Positions 10,058 through 19,153 are shown, counted from the stretch's first letter. The stretch: 64,000 nucleotides of DNA from Schlesneria paludicola DSM 18645 (GCF_000255655.1 NZ_JH636435.1:2370378-2434377), one strand, 5' to 3'. Notes: generated by a model from the letters alone, not told the origin. Numbers and translations: made by a program.

Positions 10058-10738
10058 ATGCGTTTCGATGTCTTAACCCTGTTCCCAGAACTGTTTCACA
10101 GCTACCTGCAGCAAAGCCTGCTCAAGCTCGCAATCGACAATCAGCGGGTCGACGTGCAGTTGTGGAATATCCGGGATTGGGCCACAGACAAGCACAAATC
10201 CGTCGACGACACACCGTATGGCGGTGGACCAGGCATGCTGATCGCCTGCCCCCCGGTTTACGACTGTGTGGAAGCAGTTCAAGCGGCGGTTGAAACACCC
10301 GGCCAGTTGGTGATGCTGACGCCGCAAGGACGAAAGCTTGACCAGTCGCTGGTACAGGAACTGGCAACATTTCCTCGGTTGTTGTTACTGTGCGGACGTT
10401 ACGAAGGATTTGATGAGCGGATCAATCTAGGGCTGAAACCACTGGAAGTATCGGCAGGTGATTTCATCTGTAACGGTGGTGAAGTACCTGCGATGATGGT
10501 GATCGATACAGTCATTCGATTGGTACCTGGAGTATTGGGAGACGAGACGAGCAGCAAGTACGACTCGTTCGGTGAAAGCGGGCTGCTCGAATATCCACAA
10601 TACACGCGACCACGCGAGTTTCGGGGAATGTCAGTTCCCGAGATTTTGCTGAGCGGCAATCACGGCGAAATCGCCAAGTGGCGGCATCAACAAAGTCTCG
10701 AACGGACTCAGCGGAAACGCGGCGACTTGATGCAATAA
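10058..10738 (+). CDS. trmD: tRNA (guanine-N1-)-methyltransferase
   Basis: A SPOUT-family enzyme that methylates G37 of tRNAs with S-adenosylmethionine, preventing +1 frameshifts. It has 226 residues, the usual length. Visible motifs: MRFDVLTLFPELF at the start, DDTPYGGGPGM, LLCGRYEGFDERI and the trefoil-knot segment GDFICNGGEVPAMMVIDTVIRL (the family more often has GDYVLSGGE). ATG at 10058. Part of the conserved rpsP-trmD-rplS order. Confidence 0.96.
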   Translation: MRFDVLTLFPELFHSYLQQSLLKLAIDNQRVDVQLWNIRDWATDKHKSVDDTPYGGGPGMLIACPPVYDCVEAVQAAVETPGQLVMLTPQGRKLDQSLVQELATFPRLLLLCGRYEGFDERINLGLKPLEVSAGDFICNGGEVPAMMVIDTVIRLVPGVLGDETSSKYDSFGESGLLEYPQYTRPREFRGMSVPEILLSGNHGEIAKWRHQQSLERTQRKRGDLMQ

Positions 10739-10854
10739 AACAGTCTGAAGTAAATCAGTCAGTGTGGGGCCAATCCCACCCGTCCGAGATCCTGTTTCGG
10801 GCGAACAAGATTTGACATAGCGAGACGACTCGCTTCGAAGAATTGGGATAGATC

Positions 10855-11271
<417 letters not shown>

Positions 11272-11293
11272 TTCGCTGGCACTCGTGGATCAC

Positions 11294-11325
11294 AAGGAAC
11301 GGGCCATCGTGCCCGTTCCTTTCTG
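11294..11325 (+). terminator. terminator after rplS
   Basis: aaggaacgggc / gcccgttcctt form a perfect 11-bp stem with a six-base loop (catcgt), followed by a short T-rich run. It closes the ffh-rplS transcript. Confidence 0.8.
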
Positions 11326-11399
11326 AGCTTCTGATGCCTGCCGATCGAACCACTGCCCCACAGGTTTGCTAAGAATCAGCCCGCCAAGGCGCCGCCACC

Positions 11400-11825
11400 A
11401 TGTTTGGTTGGTTTACGACGCTGCTGAGCGCCGCGCGCGGTGCAAAAAAAGAATTGGGCAATCGCGGCGAAATCGAAGCCGCGAGATTTCTTGAGCATCT
11501 GGGTTACAAGATCCTGCATCGCCAATGGCGCGAGCGTTATGGCGAGATTGACCTGATCGCCATCGACCGCGATACAATCGTCTTCGCGGAAGTCAAAACA
11601 CGCGCCTCAGCGGGCTTCGGGCATCCCACCGAGGCCATCACGACCGCGAAGCAAGGCCGAATGACGCGGTCTGCGCTCGCCTTTCTAAAACGAAAACGCT
11701 GGCTGAATCGGCGCGCACGGTTCGATGTGATCGCTGTCATCTGGCCCAGAGACGGCGATGCTCCTCAGATTCAACACTACATGAATGCATTCGAACCGAC
11801 CGGGTTCGGTCAGATGTACTCATGA
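11400..11825 (+). CDS. yraN: YraN family protein (UPF0102, restriction-endonuclease-like fold)
   Basis: 141 residues. GNRGEIEAARFLEHLGYKILHRQWR, then GEIDLIAIDRDTIVFAEVKTR, give the PD-(D/E)xK-like core (E, D, E-x-K) typical of the UPF0102/YraN family. The family is of unsettled function and is usually found next to rplS or rnhB, as here. ATG at 11400. It is convergent with the ABC-F gene, with a long hairpin in between. Confidence 0.9.
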   Translation: MFGWFTTLLSAARGAKKELGNRGEIEAARFLEHLGYKILHRQWRERYGEIDLIAIDRDTIVFAEVKTRASAGFGHPTEAITTAKQGRMTRSALAFLKRKRWLNRRARFDVIAVIWPRDGDAPQIQHYMNAFEPTGFGQMYS

Positions 11826-11868
11826 ACGTCGCATCCGCGGAGCGAGAATCGCCAACGTCTCGATTCAT

Positions 11869-11911
11869 GTTTTGCCACGATCTCATGTGGGAACATAGAT
11901 CGTGGCAAAAC
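11869..11911. terminator. bidirectional terminator between yraN and the ABC-F gene
   Basis: A 15-bp perfect inverted repeat, gttttgccacgatct (11869-11883) and its complement (11897-11911). The loop itself can pair atgt with acat. A-rich and T-rich flanks on both sides suit termination of both convergent genes. Confidence 0.75.
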
Positions 11912-11928
11912 TCATCAGCAAAACCCTG

Positions 11929-13734
11929 TCAAACCAGGTCCTCGCCGAGTTCCTCCTGCAACTGACACCAGCGGTCTTCGGCCGCGGCCAGTTCCGTCGC
12001 CAGCGATTCGACTTCGTTGTGAAGCCGCAATGATTCCTTCGCATCAGTCGACTGCATCAATTTTGCATTCGATTGCTTCTTCTGATCGTCCAGGCGAGCG
12101 ATCGTCTTTTCGATCGTCGAAATCTCCTTGCGGATTTCCCGCTCATTCCGTCGCGCCGTCTTCACTGCGGCCACCGGTTTTGCGGTATCGGTCGGCTTGG
12201 ATGCCTGCGGCGCTTTCGCTCGGCGCGCCACTTCTTCACGCTCACCGTCATCAATTTCCTTGTTGACGTAGTACAAGTACGCATCGTAGTTGCCGGCGTA
12301 GTTATTCACACGACCGTCGCGCACTTCAATGATGTTCGTCGCCACGCGTTTCATGAAATGGCGATCGTGGCTGGTGAAAATCACCGTTCCTTTGTACGCC
12401 ACCAGCGACTCGGCCAACGCTTCAACCGTATCAACATCCAGATGGTTCCCGGGTTCGTCGAGGATCAAAATGTTGTATGGGCTCAGCAGCAACCCGGCCA
12501 TACACAACCGTGCTCTCTCACCCCCAGACAAGACCGAGATCTTCTTTTGAACATGGTCGTCCCGGAACAATAGCGCCCCCGCGACACTCAAGATTTCCTG
12601 CGCTTTCGTTCCCTTCGCCGCATTCGACTCGAGATACTCAAGCACCGTCTGCTTATCCGACAAACTGGTGTAAACATGCTGGGCATAGACACCGTACTGG
12701 CAGCCATATCCCCACCGCACTTCGCCGGTGACGGGCTTCAATGAATCGACGATCGTCCGCAAGAAGGTTGTCTTCCCCTGGCCGTTGTCTCCCACGATCG
12801 CGGCCCGTGAACCGTGTTCGATTTCGAGATCGATGCCACTCGCAATGGTCCGTTCGGGATACCCGATGCTCAGATTCATCGCTCGCAGAGCAGGCCCCTG
12901 TCGGGGTTCGACCTGCGGAGCACGAATACGAGCCGTCGGATCGTCAACCTCGATCTCTGCCACTTCCAGCCGTTCGAGTTGCTTGCTCTTGGAACGCGCT
13001 TGTGTGGCGGTACTGGCGCGGGCTTTGTTCTTGGCGATAAACGTTTCCAGGTGCTTTCGCTTGGCCAAAACCGCCGAATTCGCGCGTTCGGTCATCTCGC
13101 GCTGTTCACGCTGATACTCCAGGAATGCGTCGATCTTTCCTGGAAACATCGTCAGTTTGCCACGCGACAGATCCAACGTGTGGGTACACGTTGCGCCCAG
13201 AAAGCCCCGATCGTGTGACACAATCAAGCAGCCTTCGCGATAGCTCCGCAGAAAGTGCTCCAGCAGAATCTGGGTTCGCAAGTCGAGGAAGTTTGTTGGT
13301 TCGTCCAGCAACAGCAGATTCGGTTCGTGCAAGAGCAGGGCGGCCAGCTTCACGCGTGTCTGCCATCCCCCCGAAAGCTTGGCAATCGGACCATCCAGGT
13401 AATCGCCTTTCAGCTCAAACTGACCAGCAACTTCCCCGCACTTCCAATCGGGCTGCCCGCTGTCGCGCATGAGAAACTCTTGCGCCGTTTCGCCCGGCAA
13501 GAAAGGGTCATGCTGTCGCAGATAGCCGATTCGCAACTTGGGATGCCGGAAGACTTCGCCCGTGTCGAGCTCTTCCTCGCCCAGCAAAATGCGAAGCAAG
13601 GTACTCTTTCCCGCTCCGTTGCGACCAACAAATCCCACTTTCACATCTTCCGAGAGCGTCGCTTCGGCGTTGTCGAGCAACACCTGATCGCCATAGCTTT
13701 TCGTAGCATTCTTAATTTGCAACAACACGGCCAT
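11929..13734 (-). CDS. ABC-F family ATPase (ribosome-associated, Uup/EttA/YbiT-like)
   Basis: 601 residues with two ABC cassettes and no membrane segments, the ABC-F layout. Cassette 1 has GRNGAGKSTLL and LSGGWQTRVKLAALLL. Cassette 2 has GDNGQGKTTFL and LSGGERARLCMAGLLLSPYNILILDEPGNHLD. Between them lies the charged linker (P-site tRNA interaction motif region), and a helical C-terminal extension follows. Such proteins bind the ribosomal E site and rescue or regulate translation. I start at the ATG at 13734 (MAVLLQIKNATKSYG), preceded by GAGG. An 80-residue upstream extension in frame has no homology-like features. Confidence 0.9.
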   Translation of the reverse strand: MAVLLQIKNATKSYGDQVLLDNAEATLSEDVKVGFVGRNGAGKSTLLRILLGEEELDTGEVFRHPKLRIGYLRQHDPFLPGETAQEFLMRDSGQPDWKCGEVAGQFELKGDYLDGPIAKLSGGWQTRVKLAALLLHEPNLLLLDEPTNFLDLRTQILLEHFLRSYREGCLIVSHDRGFLGATCTHTLDLSRGKLTMFPGKIDAFLEYQREQREMTERANSAVLAKRKHLETFIAKNKARASTATQARSKSKQLERLEVAEIEVDDPTARIRAPQVEPRQGPALRAMNLSIGYPERTIASGIDLEIEHGSRAAIVGDNGQGKTTFLRTIVDSLKPVTGEVRWGYGCQYGVYAQHVYTSLSDKQTVLEYLESNAAKGTKAQEILSVAGALLFRDDHVQKKISVLSGGERARLCMAGLLLSPYNILILDEPGNHLDVDTVEALAESLVAYKGTVIFTSHDRHFMKRVATNIIEVRDGRVNNYAGNYDAYLYYVNKEIDDGEREEVARRAKAPQASKPTDTAKPVAAVKTARRNEREIRKEISTIEKTIARLDDQKKQSNAKLMQSTDAKESLRLHNEVESLATELAAAEDRWCQLQEELGEDLV

Positions 13735-14016
13735 CAGAAACAGGTCCTCGCGGCGACGAAACGGAAAAACACAATCAGGGCGAATCTTAGCGAAATCCTG
13801 CGAAACAAAAGAGAGAACCTCGAAATCCGTGCCAAGAAGTGGCTTCACGGCACGGCATTCACATCGGGATTCGCTAGCCAGCATCACCGAACCGGATTCG
13901 CGATAGACCCAAGCAAGGTTCGTCGCAACCCTCCGAGGTGGCTCGACCATGCTTCGCCATCGCCCTATAATCATTCGACAAACTCTTTATTCTTGAAATA
14001 TCTGGCCCGAAACCCC

Positions 14017-14616
14017 ATGGAAGTCCTGCCCTACTGTCATCCGGCTTTGCGCTGGAAATCGAAGCCAATCCTCGAGATCAACGATGACTTGAGGCGCATC
14101 GTGGCTGAAATGTTCAGTCTGATGTACACGGCGAAAGGAATCGGACTGGCCGCAAACCAGGTTGGATTGCCATATCGCCTGTTCGTCCTGAATCTAACAG
14201 CCGACCCCGAGGAAAAAGACGAAGAAATTGTCTTCATCAATCCGGAAATCCTGAAGCGCAAGGGAACGACGGAAGGTGAAGAAGGCTGCCTGAGCTTCCC
14301 GGGTATGTATGGGCCCGTAAAACGTGCCGCAAAAGTCGTCATCGAAGCGTTTGACTTGAACGGCGAATGCATCGAATACTCTCTCGATGATCTGGCCGCA
14401 CGGGCTGTGCAACATGAGACCGATCACCTGGATGGCATCCTCTTCACTGACCGGATGACCGAGACGGCGCGGCGGGAACTGGAACCGGTCATCGGTGATT
14501 TCGAAACACAGTTTCGCCGCTGGCAGTCAGAAGGTCGATTCCCTTCCGACGAACTGATCAAACGCGAACTCCTGAAGCTCGAACCCAAACCGCCTTCCGA
14601 GAATTCAAAGTCCTGA
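14017..14616 (+). CDS. def: peptide deformylase
   Basis: A metalloenzyme that removes the formyl group from nascent peptides, about 199 residues. All three motifs are present: GIGLAANQVG, EGCLSFPG and QHETDHLDG, giving the Cys and two His metal ligands plus the catalytic Glu. ATG at 14017 (MEVLPYCHPALR) is the family-like start; the reading frame stays open upstream but shadows the ABC-F gene. It pairs with fmt immediately downstream, the common def-fmt arrangement. Confidence 0.96.
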   Translation: MEVLPYCHPALRWKSKPILEINDDLRRIVAEMFSLMYTAKGIGLAANQVGLPYRLFVLNLTADPEEKDEEIVFINPEILKRKGTTEGEEGCLSFPGMYGPVKRAAKVVIEAFDLNGECIEYSLDDLAARAVQHETDHLDGILFTDRMTETARRELEPVIGDFETQFRRWQSEGRFPSDELIKRELLKLEPKPPSENSKS

Positions 14617-14702
14617 AGCAGATTGCGATTTCGCCAGGCAGGATTTCATCACGCAATTGAATCCCCTCGTTGACCGCTCTCGATGAGCAAAGGACGTCCA
14701 TC

Positions 14703-15665
14703 GTGGCGCTGCGTCTGTTGTTTCTGGGAACGGGCCCCTTGGCGCTGCCTGCGTTTCAAGCGTTGTGCGATTCGCACGAACACGAAGTCGTGGGACTGGT
14801 CACCCAACCCGATCGCACTGGCCGAGGCCACCATCAACATCTAAATCCACTCAAGGAGCTTGCCAACGCGCGTGGATTAAGCGTATTGCAGCCCGTTTCC
14901 ATTAAGACTCCAGAAAGCGTCCAAGCACTTCAGCAAACTCAGGCTGACTTGTTTGTGGTTGCGGCCTACGGACAAATCCTCTCAAACGCGGTTCTTGCCG
15001 TTCCTCGCCTGGGCACAATCAACATTCATGCTTCGTTGCTGCCAAAGTATCGCGGGGCAACACCCATTCACGCGGCGGTGCTCAATGGTGACCAAGATGC
15101 GGGCGTGACGATCATCGAGATCGTGCAAAAGCTGGATGCAGGTCCCATGCTGGGCAAGGCCATCATCCCGGTCAAATCCAATGAAACAACCGGCGAACTT
15201 GAACAACGTCTAGCGGAACTGGCGATTCCATTGACGCAACGTGTGATCAATGAAATTGAGACCGGGACAGTCGAACGAGTCTCCCAAGACGAATCTCTGG
15301 CCACACATGTCCGAAAACTGTCCAAATCAGACGGACTGATCCCCTGGACAAAGTCTGCGATCGAGGTTGAGCGACATGTTCGCGGCATGCAACCGTGGCC
15401 CGGACCGTTCAGCCACCTGCATCAGCCGGGAAAGCCTCCGCTGCGCCTGCAGATTCTGGCCGTTCTCCCACAAGGCGACGCCGAGACATATTCTACAAAT
15501 TCACCACCAGGAACTGTCATCGCCGTCACGCCAGAGACACTGACTATTCGCTGCGGTGAAAACGCCGTTCAACTCCTGACATTGCAACCTGACGGCAAAC
15601 GTCCCATGCCGGCCGCAGATTTTCTGCGAGGCCGCAAAGTGTCAGTTGGCGACACTTTAGGTTAA
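14703..15665 (+). CDS. fmt: methionyl-tRNA formyltransferase
   Basis: Formylates initiator Met-tRNA using 10-formyl-tetrahydrofolate; about 320 residues. LRLLFLGTGPLALPAFQAL opens the Rossmann-type catalytic domain. INIHASLLPKYRGATPIHAAVLNGD holds the Asn/His catalytic and folate-binding region, and a smaller C-terminal OB-like tRNA-binding domain follows. I choose GTG 14703 because AAAGGA lies eight bases upstream. A TTG at 14670 in the same frame has no such signal. Confidence 0.94.
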   Translation: MALRLLFLGTGPLALPAFQALCDSHEHEVVGLVTQPDRTGRGHHQHLNPLKELANARGLSVLQPVSIKTPESVQALQQTQADLFVVAAYGQILSNAVLAVPRLGTINIHASLLPKYRGATPIHAAVLNGDQDAGVTIIEIVQKLDAGPMLGKAIIPVKSNETTGELEQRLAELAIPLTQRVINEIETGTVERVSQDESLATHVRKLSKSDGLIPWTKSAIEVERHVRGMQPWPGPFSHLHQPGKPPLRLQILAVLPQGDAETYSTNSPPGTVIAVTPETLTIRCGENAVQLLTLQPDGKRPMPAADFLRGRKVSVGDTLG

Positions 15666-15732
15666 GACTGAGGCAAGACTCTCGCACTGCCCCTGACGAC
15701 GATCTCCGTCGGCCAAATGGCAGCGAAGAAAT

Positions 15733-16410
15733 TCACTCGTAAGAGATTCGTTCCACCAAAAAGCGAGGCACTCCGATATCGAGCACGTGGATGGATCCGG
15801 TCCAATCCGAAGCCCGTTCGGCATCAAATCCTCGCTTTCGCGCGACAAATGTCGCGGTATGCTCCGCCCGAACACAACAGCCGAGCGGCTGTCCGGTGTC
15901 ACAGTCGAGTCCCGACGGCAAGTCGACTGCCAGCACCCTGCGACGGGCTTCGTTGATCGCGTTGATCGCGGAAACGAATGGTTCGCGCACGGCTCCTTGC
16001 GTTCCTGTTCCCAGCAACGAGTCGACAATCCATTCTGCCGATGCTAATTCCGCCTGCCAGCCAAAGGGGGGAACGACGATGGGTGTCCCGGCACGCTGAA
16101 TGATCTGGAAATTCGTAGCCGCGTCGCCCGAGAGCGTTTCCGGGGGCACACACATCAGTACGCGCACATCAACCCCCGAATTCTCCAAATGCCGGGAAAT
16201 TACGAATCCATCACCTCCGTTGTTTCCCTTCCCGCAGCAGACAACAACGCGGCCTGTAATTCCCAGCGAAATCAGAAGTTCGGCACAATTCCGACCGGCA
16301 TTTTCCATCAGGACGAGCCCGAGCATGCCAAATTCTTTCATAGCGCGCTCATCAACGGCACGCACCTGTTTCCGTGTCATGGAACCGATTTTCTCACCGG
16401 GATTCTTCAT
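15733..16410 (-). CDS. nnrE: NAD(P)H-hydrate epimerase (YjeF N-terminal domain only)
   Basis: About 225 residues. GLVLMENAGRNCAELL, CGKGNNGGDGFVISRHL and VLAVDLPSGLDCDTG are the YjeF_N/NnrE motifs; the enzyme interconverts R and S forms of hydrated NAD(P)H for repair. The ADP-dependent dehydratase domain (NnrD) fused to it in E. coli is missing here, so that activity must be encoded elsewhere. Starts at 16410 (MKNPGEK) or 16380 (MTRKQVR) both fit; the longer frame to 16467 adds residues without features. It is the last chromosomal gene before the tRNA that carries the prophage. Confidence 0.88.
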   Translation of the reverse strand: MKNPGEKIGSMTRKQVRAVDERAMKEFGMLGLVLMENAGRNCAELLISLGITGRVVVCCGKGNNGGDGFVISRHLENSGVDVRVLMCVPPETLSGDAATNFQIIQRAGTPIVVPPFGWQAELASAEWIVDSLLGTGTQGAVREPFVSAINAINEARRRVLAVDLPSGLDCDTGQPLGCCVRAEHTATFVARKRGFDAERASDWTGSIHVLDIGVPRFLVERISYE

Positions 16411-16679
16411 TACAGAGGTTCTTTCAGAGTAGAAGTCGCCCCGACGACCGGGCTCCACTTTCGCCAAGATCGCAATTGCGCGATCATCAGGATGATTTCA
16501 AACGTCAATTCGGCCATTTTTGCGCTACAAATGGCACAATTGGAAGTTGCCAGCGGTAATGAAATTCCCAGCGTCAGTGTTCGACGAAACATGGCCCGAC
16601 AAACTTGACGACACGGAGTCGCATGTTAGAATCCGTCCACACCGCCGCACTCAGTGCCGGTGTCGAAAATGATAAGTGA

Positions 16680-16761
<82 letters not shown>

Positions 16762-16781
16762 ATGCCTAGGGACTTTTATTG

Positions 16782-16820
16782 GGTCCGCTACCGGATACCC
16801 AATCCGGTAGCGGACCTTTC
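16782..16820 (+). terminator. phage-borne terminator just downstream of the recreated tRNA
   Basis: ggtccgctaccgga (16782-16795) and its exact complement (16803-16816) form a 14-bp stem with a seven-base loop, followed by tttc. It would terminate the tRNA-Asp transcript now separated from its original terminator (54301-54336). Confidence 0.75.
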
Positions 16821-16838
16821 CCTTTTGGACGTCGAGTC

Positions 16839-17027
16839 ATGACACCGCCGCCCATTCCGAAACAAGCTCCGAAGCTCACGTGGAAGGTGATTGAGTTCAG
16901 ACTCAAGTGGACGATCGCTGGTCTGTTCGTGCTCGCGCTCTTGTGGCTTGGGACGAAGATCATGCGACCGACTCCTAGTGGTGATTGGTACCAAGAACAA
17001 GACCGCATCAAACATCGCGGCAGGTAG
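16839..17027 (+). CDS. small single-pass membrane protein, unknown
   Basis: 62 residues from the ATG at 16839: a Pro/Lys-rich N-terminus (MTPPPIPKQAP), one membrane segment (WTIAGLFVLALLWLGTKI) and a charged tail. I do not recognise it. It sits at the left end of the prophage, before the regulator. No strong ribosome-binding site is visible, so its reality is uncertain. Confidence 0.4.
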   Translation: MTPPPIPKQAPKLTWKVIEFRLKWTIAGLFVLALLWLGTKIMRPTPSGDWYQEQDRIKHRGR

Positions 17028-17077
17028 ACGAAAACTTTCGAACTTGGCCTGCTGGGTTCGAGCCTCAGAAAAAGACT

Positions 17078-17117
17078 ACGCGATTCGCGTTGAGTTATTG
17101 ACGCGAGGTTCTATATT
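17078..17117 (+). promoter_or_regulatory. promoter with palindromic operator upstream of the XRE regulator
   Basis: TTGAGT (17090-17095), a 16-base spacer and TATATT (17112-17117) resemble a sigma-70 promoter. The palindrome acgcga-t-tcgcgt (17078-17090) abuts the -35 box and could be the operator of the adjacent regulator. Confidence 0.4.
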
Positions 17118-17132
17118 GAAGGAATGGATAAC

Positions 17133-17384
17133 ATGATCATCGAAGACCGCGTCAGAAAGAATCTTCGGCGGTTGGAAGCGATGGGATACAAGCAGCATGA
17201 GCTCGCAAACCTCGCGGGAATCAGCCGTGTTTCGATCAACACGATCATGAACAAAGATGCTGAACCGAAGATCCAAACGTGCGAGCGACTCGCCGTTTCG
17301 TTGGGCCTAGACCCAATGGCAATTTTCTTCAGCGAAGAGCAGTTCGAAGCCGAACTAGAAAAAATCGCTGTCATGTCGACTTGA
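17133..17384 (+). CDS. XRE-family helix-turn-helix regulator
   Basis: About 83 residues. KNLRRLEAMGYKQHELANLAGISRVSINTIMNKDAEPKIQTCERLAVSLGL is a classical Cro/C1-type helix-turn-helix; the tail is acidic with no dimerisation or LexA-like domain. AAGGA at 17119-17123 is nine bases before the ATG at 17133 but touches the ATG at 17124, so I prefer the second start (MIIEDRVRK). It is the best candidate for the prophage repressor or Cro analogue. Its stop codon overlaps the -35 box of the next promoter. Confidence 0.75.
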   Translation: MIIEDRVRKNLRRLEAMGYKQHELANLAGISRVSINTIMNKDAEPKIQTCERLAVSLGLDPMAIFFSEEQFEAELEKIAVMST

Positions 17385-17408
17385 CAACTGTAAAGTCGAC
17401 CTTACACT
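17375..17408 (+). promoter_or_regulatory. promoter and operator overlapping the end of the XRE gene
   Basis: TTGACA (17381-17386) and TACACT (17403-17408) are 16 bases apart. GTCGACTT (17375-17382) and AAGTCGAC (17393-17400) form a perfect inverted repeat over the -35 and spacer. The arrangement suits repression of rightward transcription by the XRE protein, although the palindrome differs from the one upstream of that gene. Confidence 0.5.
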
Positions 17409-17411
17409 GCT

Positions 17412-17475
17412 GCCGTCACACATTGACGGCGGTTGCTCCATGACGCCCGACCTGTGAGACAGGCCGGGCGTTTTT
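17412..17475 (+). terminator. tandem hairpins ending in a T-tract, before the integrase
   Basis: A first stem, gccgtca/tgacggc (17412-17430), is followed by a strong terminator: acgcccg-a-cctgt-gag-acagg-c-cgggcgt (17443-17471) and five T residues. It lies about 35 bases after the promoter above, so that promoter would make either a very short RNA or an attenuated read-through into the integrase. Confidence 0.7.
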
Positions 17476-17705
17476 CGTTTCTGCAGGCCCGCTAGATCGA
17501 AAGCGCCCGGCCTCATTTCGGCAGTGAATCGTAATGTCCGTTTTGTCCGACACAGTCGCTTTGTCTGTCACGCAATCGACCTTAAGTCTAGGCATCGCGT
17601 CTTTTCATGCTGAGCGAGAGACGACTGAATATTACGAAACAGTAACGAAGGAACGAGCGATCACCGAGGGTGGTCGAAGTGGATGAAAGCCCGGAGGCTA
17701 ACACG

Positions 17706-18755
17706 ATGCGAGTCCCCTCGCGCGGAAAACAGATACCGGGAGTGCATACAAGAATGCTGAGCGATTTGACTCTTGAACAGATCTGGAATTCACGGGTCGT
17801 TCCCGACATGGAACCGGTAGCGGAAAACACGATGCTGGAATACCGGTCGACGATCAATCTGTGGAACGATCTGACTGACAACCCGCCCGTCGGAACGATT
17901 GGACGGCAAACGATTCGTGATTTTCGCGACAAGTTGATGTCCACGCCGTTTAGACGTGGGAAGAAAAAGAAGGCCGGAAAGCGTTCACATTCCACCGTCA
18001 ATCGAATCATGCGTGATTTGCACGTGATCATGTCGCCGTGCTGGCCCGCCGATCGAATGAATCTCGGTGGTCTCGGCGCGATGCCGTTTTTCCAGTGGCC
18101 GAAATCCCTGACTGTGCAGAAGAAACTGCCATTCGTTTTTAGTCCGCACGATCTGAGTAAGTTGTACCTGAAGGTCGACGCGTGCCGTCAGCCTTCAAAG
18201 TTCGCTCGAACCACGCCCATGAATGAGCCCCGACTGTGGCGGCTGGCGCTCGCGTTAGCGCTCAACTCGGCGCCGCGAACGTGGGACATGTTTGCATTGC
18301 CGAAGTCGGCCGTGCGGCTGAAAGAAGACGACGAGAACTTTCAATACGGCTCGCTTGTATTCGTTGCCAAGAAAACTGGAAAGCTTCACCGGATCCCGCT
18401 CAACGAATGCGCGGCTCGGCATCTTGACGACATCCTGCGACGTCCCGTGCGGGGAACGTCCGCGTCCGAACTGTTGTTCCCCGGGTTCAACAAAGGAGCG
18501 GCGTTCTACTCAACATGGCGGCGGATCACTGCAGCGGCTGGCGTGTCCGGCACGTTCGAGAGTATGAGAAAAACCTCCGTCACGCGCCATAACACGGTCG
18601 TGTGGCAGGCTGGCTATTGGTTGTCGGGGCATTTGGAACCGGGTGTGTTCGGCCATTACGACAACCCGTCAGAGAGAATTTTCGAAGCGGTCTACGGACT
18701 GCCGCAACCGCAAGCATTTCGCGAGGGCATGTTGAACCTCGCTGCCATGGTGTGA
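17706..18755 (+). CDS. int: divergent tyrosine recombinase (left-end integrase)
   Basis: 349 residues. It has an N-terminal SAM-like core-binding region (LTLEQIWNSRVVP...TINLWNDL) and a catalytic domain. Visible active-site positions: Arg191 (SAPRTWDM), Lys near 221 (AKKTGK), Arg288 in ESMRKTS, His309 in SGHLE and nucleophile Tyr318 in FGHYDNP, with the normal nine-residue His-to-Tyr spacing. The first His of the HxxR box is replaced by Glu285, and the usual LRHT is MRKT. I start at the ATG at 17706, seven bases after GGAGG; a GTG at 17670 is possible. Placed next to attL, it probably drives integration and excision. Confidence 0.82.
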   Translation: MRVPSRGKQIPGVHTRMLSDLTLEQIWNSRVVPDMEPVAENTMLEYRSTINLWNDLTDNPPVGTIGRQTIRDFRDKLMSTPFRRGKKKKAGKRSHSTVNRIMRDLHVIMSPCWPADRMNLGGLGAMPFFQWPKSLTVQKKLPFVFSPHDLSKLYLKVDACRQPSKFARTTPMNEPRLWRLALALALNSAPRTWDMFALPKSAVRLKEDDENFQYGSLVFVAKKTGKLHRIPLNECAARHLDDILRRPVRGTSASELLFPGFNKGAAFYSTWRRITAAAGVSGTFESMRKTSVTRHNTVVWQAGYWLSGHLEPGVFGHYDNPSERIFEAVYGLPQPQAFREGMLNLAAMV

Positions 18756-18760
18756 TCAAT

Positions 18761-18898
18761 GAATCCCTTCCGCTCGACTCGTTGTCGTGCGGACGTCCGG
18801 TCGGTTTATAGGACTTCCGACCGGACTTTTGAATCACTTCCCGACGGCTTGTTGTCGTTGGGACGCGGCCGGGCTCTTAAGCACGGCCCGGCCGCGTC
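18761..18898 (+). repeat. two 70-bp intergenic leader units, each followed by a GC-rich hairpin
   Basis: Unit 1 begins at 18761 (gaatcccttcc...tcgttgtcg) and unit 2 at 18831 (gaatcacttcc...ttgttgtcg), exactly 70 bases apart. Each leads into a hairpin of different sequence: gtccggtcgg/ccgaccggac (18795-18804, 18817-18826, followed by tttt, terminator-like) and gacgcggccgggc/gcccggccgcgtc (18862-18874, 18886-18898). A third copy lies at 19154. They separate the integrase from two small early genes. Confidence 0.6.
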
Positions 18899-18917
18899 TG
18901 CAATAAAGGATGCCACG

Positions 18918-19082
18918 ATGTTTCACGGGATGACGGAGCAGTTGCTCGTACGGATCGAAGTGCTGAACGAAATCGTGATTGGCTTGGCGATGCTAATTAT
19001 TAGCGTGATCGTCATGTCCGGTTTGCATTCGTGTTCGTTGCGTGAGATCCCCGAAAACCGTGGCGATTCGATCGATCAGTGA
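18918..19082 (+). CDS. small membrane protein, unknown
   Basis: 54 residues from the ATG at 18918, seven bases after AAAGGA. An amphipathic start (MFHGMTEQLLVRIEVLNE) is followed by one membrane helix (IVIGLAMLIISVIVMSGL) and a short acidic tail. I do not recognise it. It is flanked by hairpin leaders on both sides. Confidence 0.5.
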   Translation: MFHGMTEQLLVRIEVLNEIVIGLAMLIISVIVMSGLHSCSLREIPENRGDSIDQ

Positions 19083-19092
19083 GCGTGCAGCT

Positions 19093-19150
19093 TGTCCAGT
19101 CACGTGATTGGACAGACGAGGCTCGGGCGTGAGACACCCGGGCCTCGTTC
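19093..19150 (+). promoter_or_regulatory. near-palindrome and long hairpin downstream of the small membrane gene
   Basis: tgtccagtcacgtgattggaca (19093-19114) is palindromic apart from one pair. It is followed by gacgaggctcgggcgt-gag-acacccgggcctcgt (about 19116-19149), a 14-bp stem with one mismatch and the three-base loop gag, as in the terminator at 17443. Confidence 0.5.
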
Positions 19151-19153
19151 CCC

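Noticed and set aside
13255..14016. 254-residue upstream extension of the def frame
   Set aside because: It is antisense to the ABC-F gene and shows none of its own features; the deformylase fold starts at 14017.
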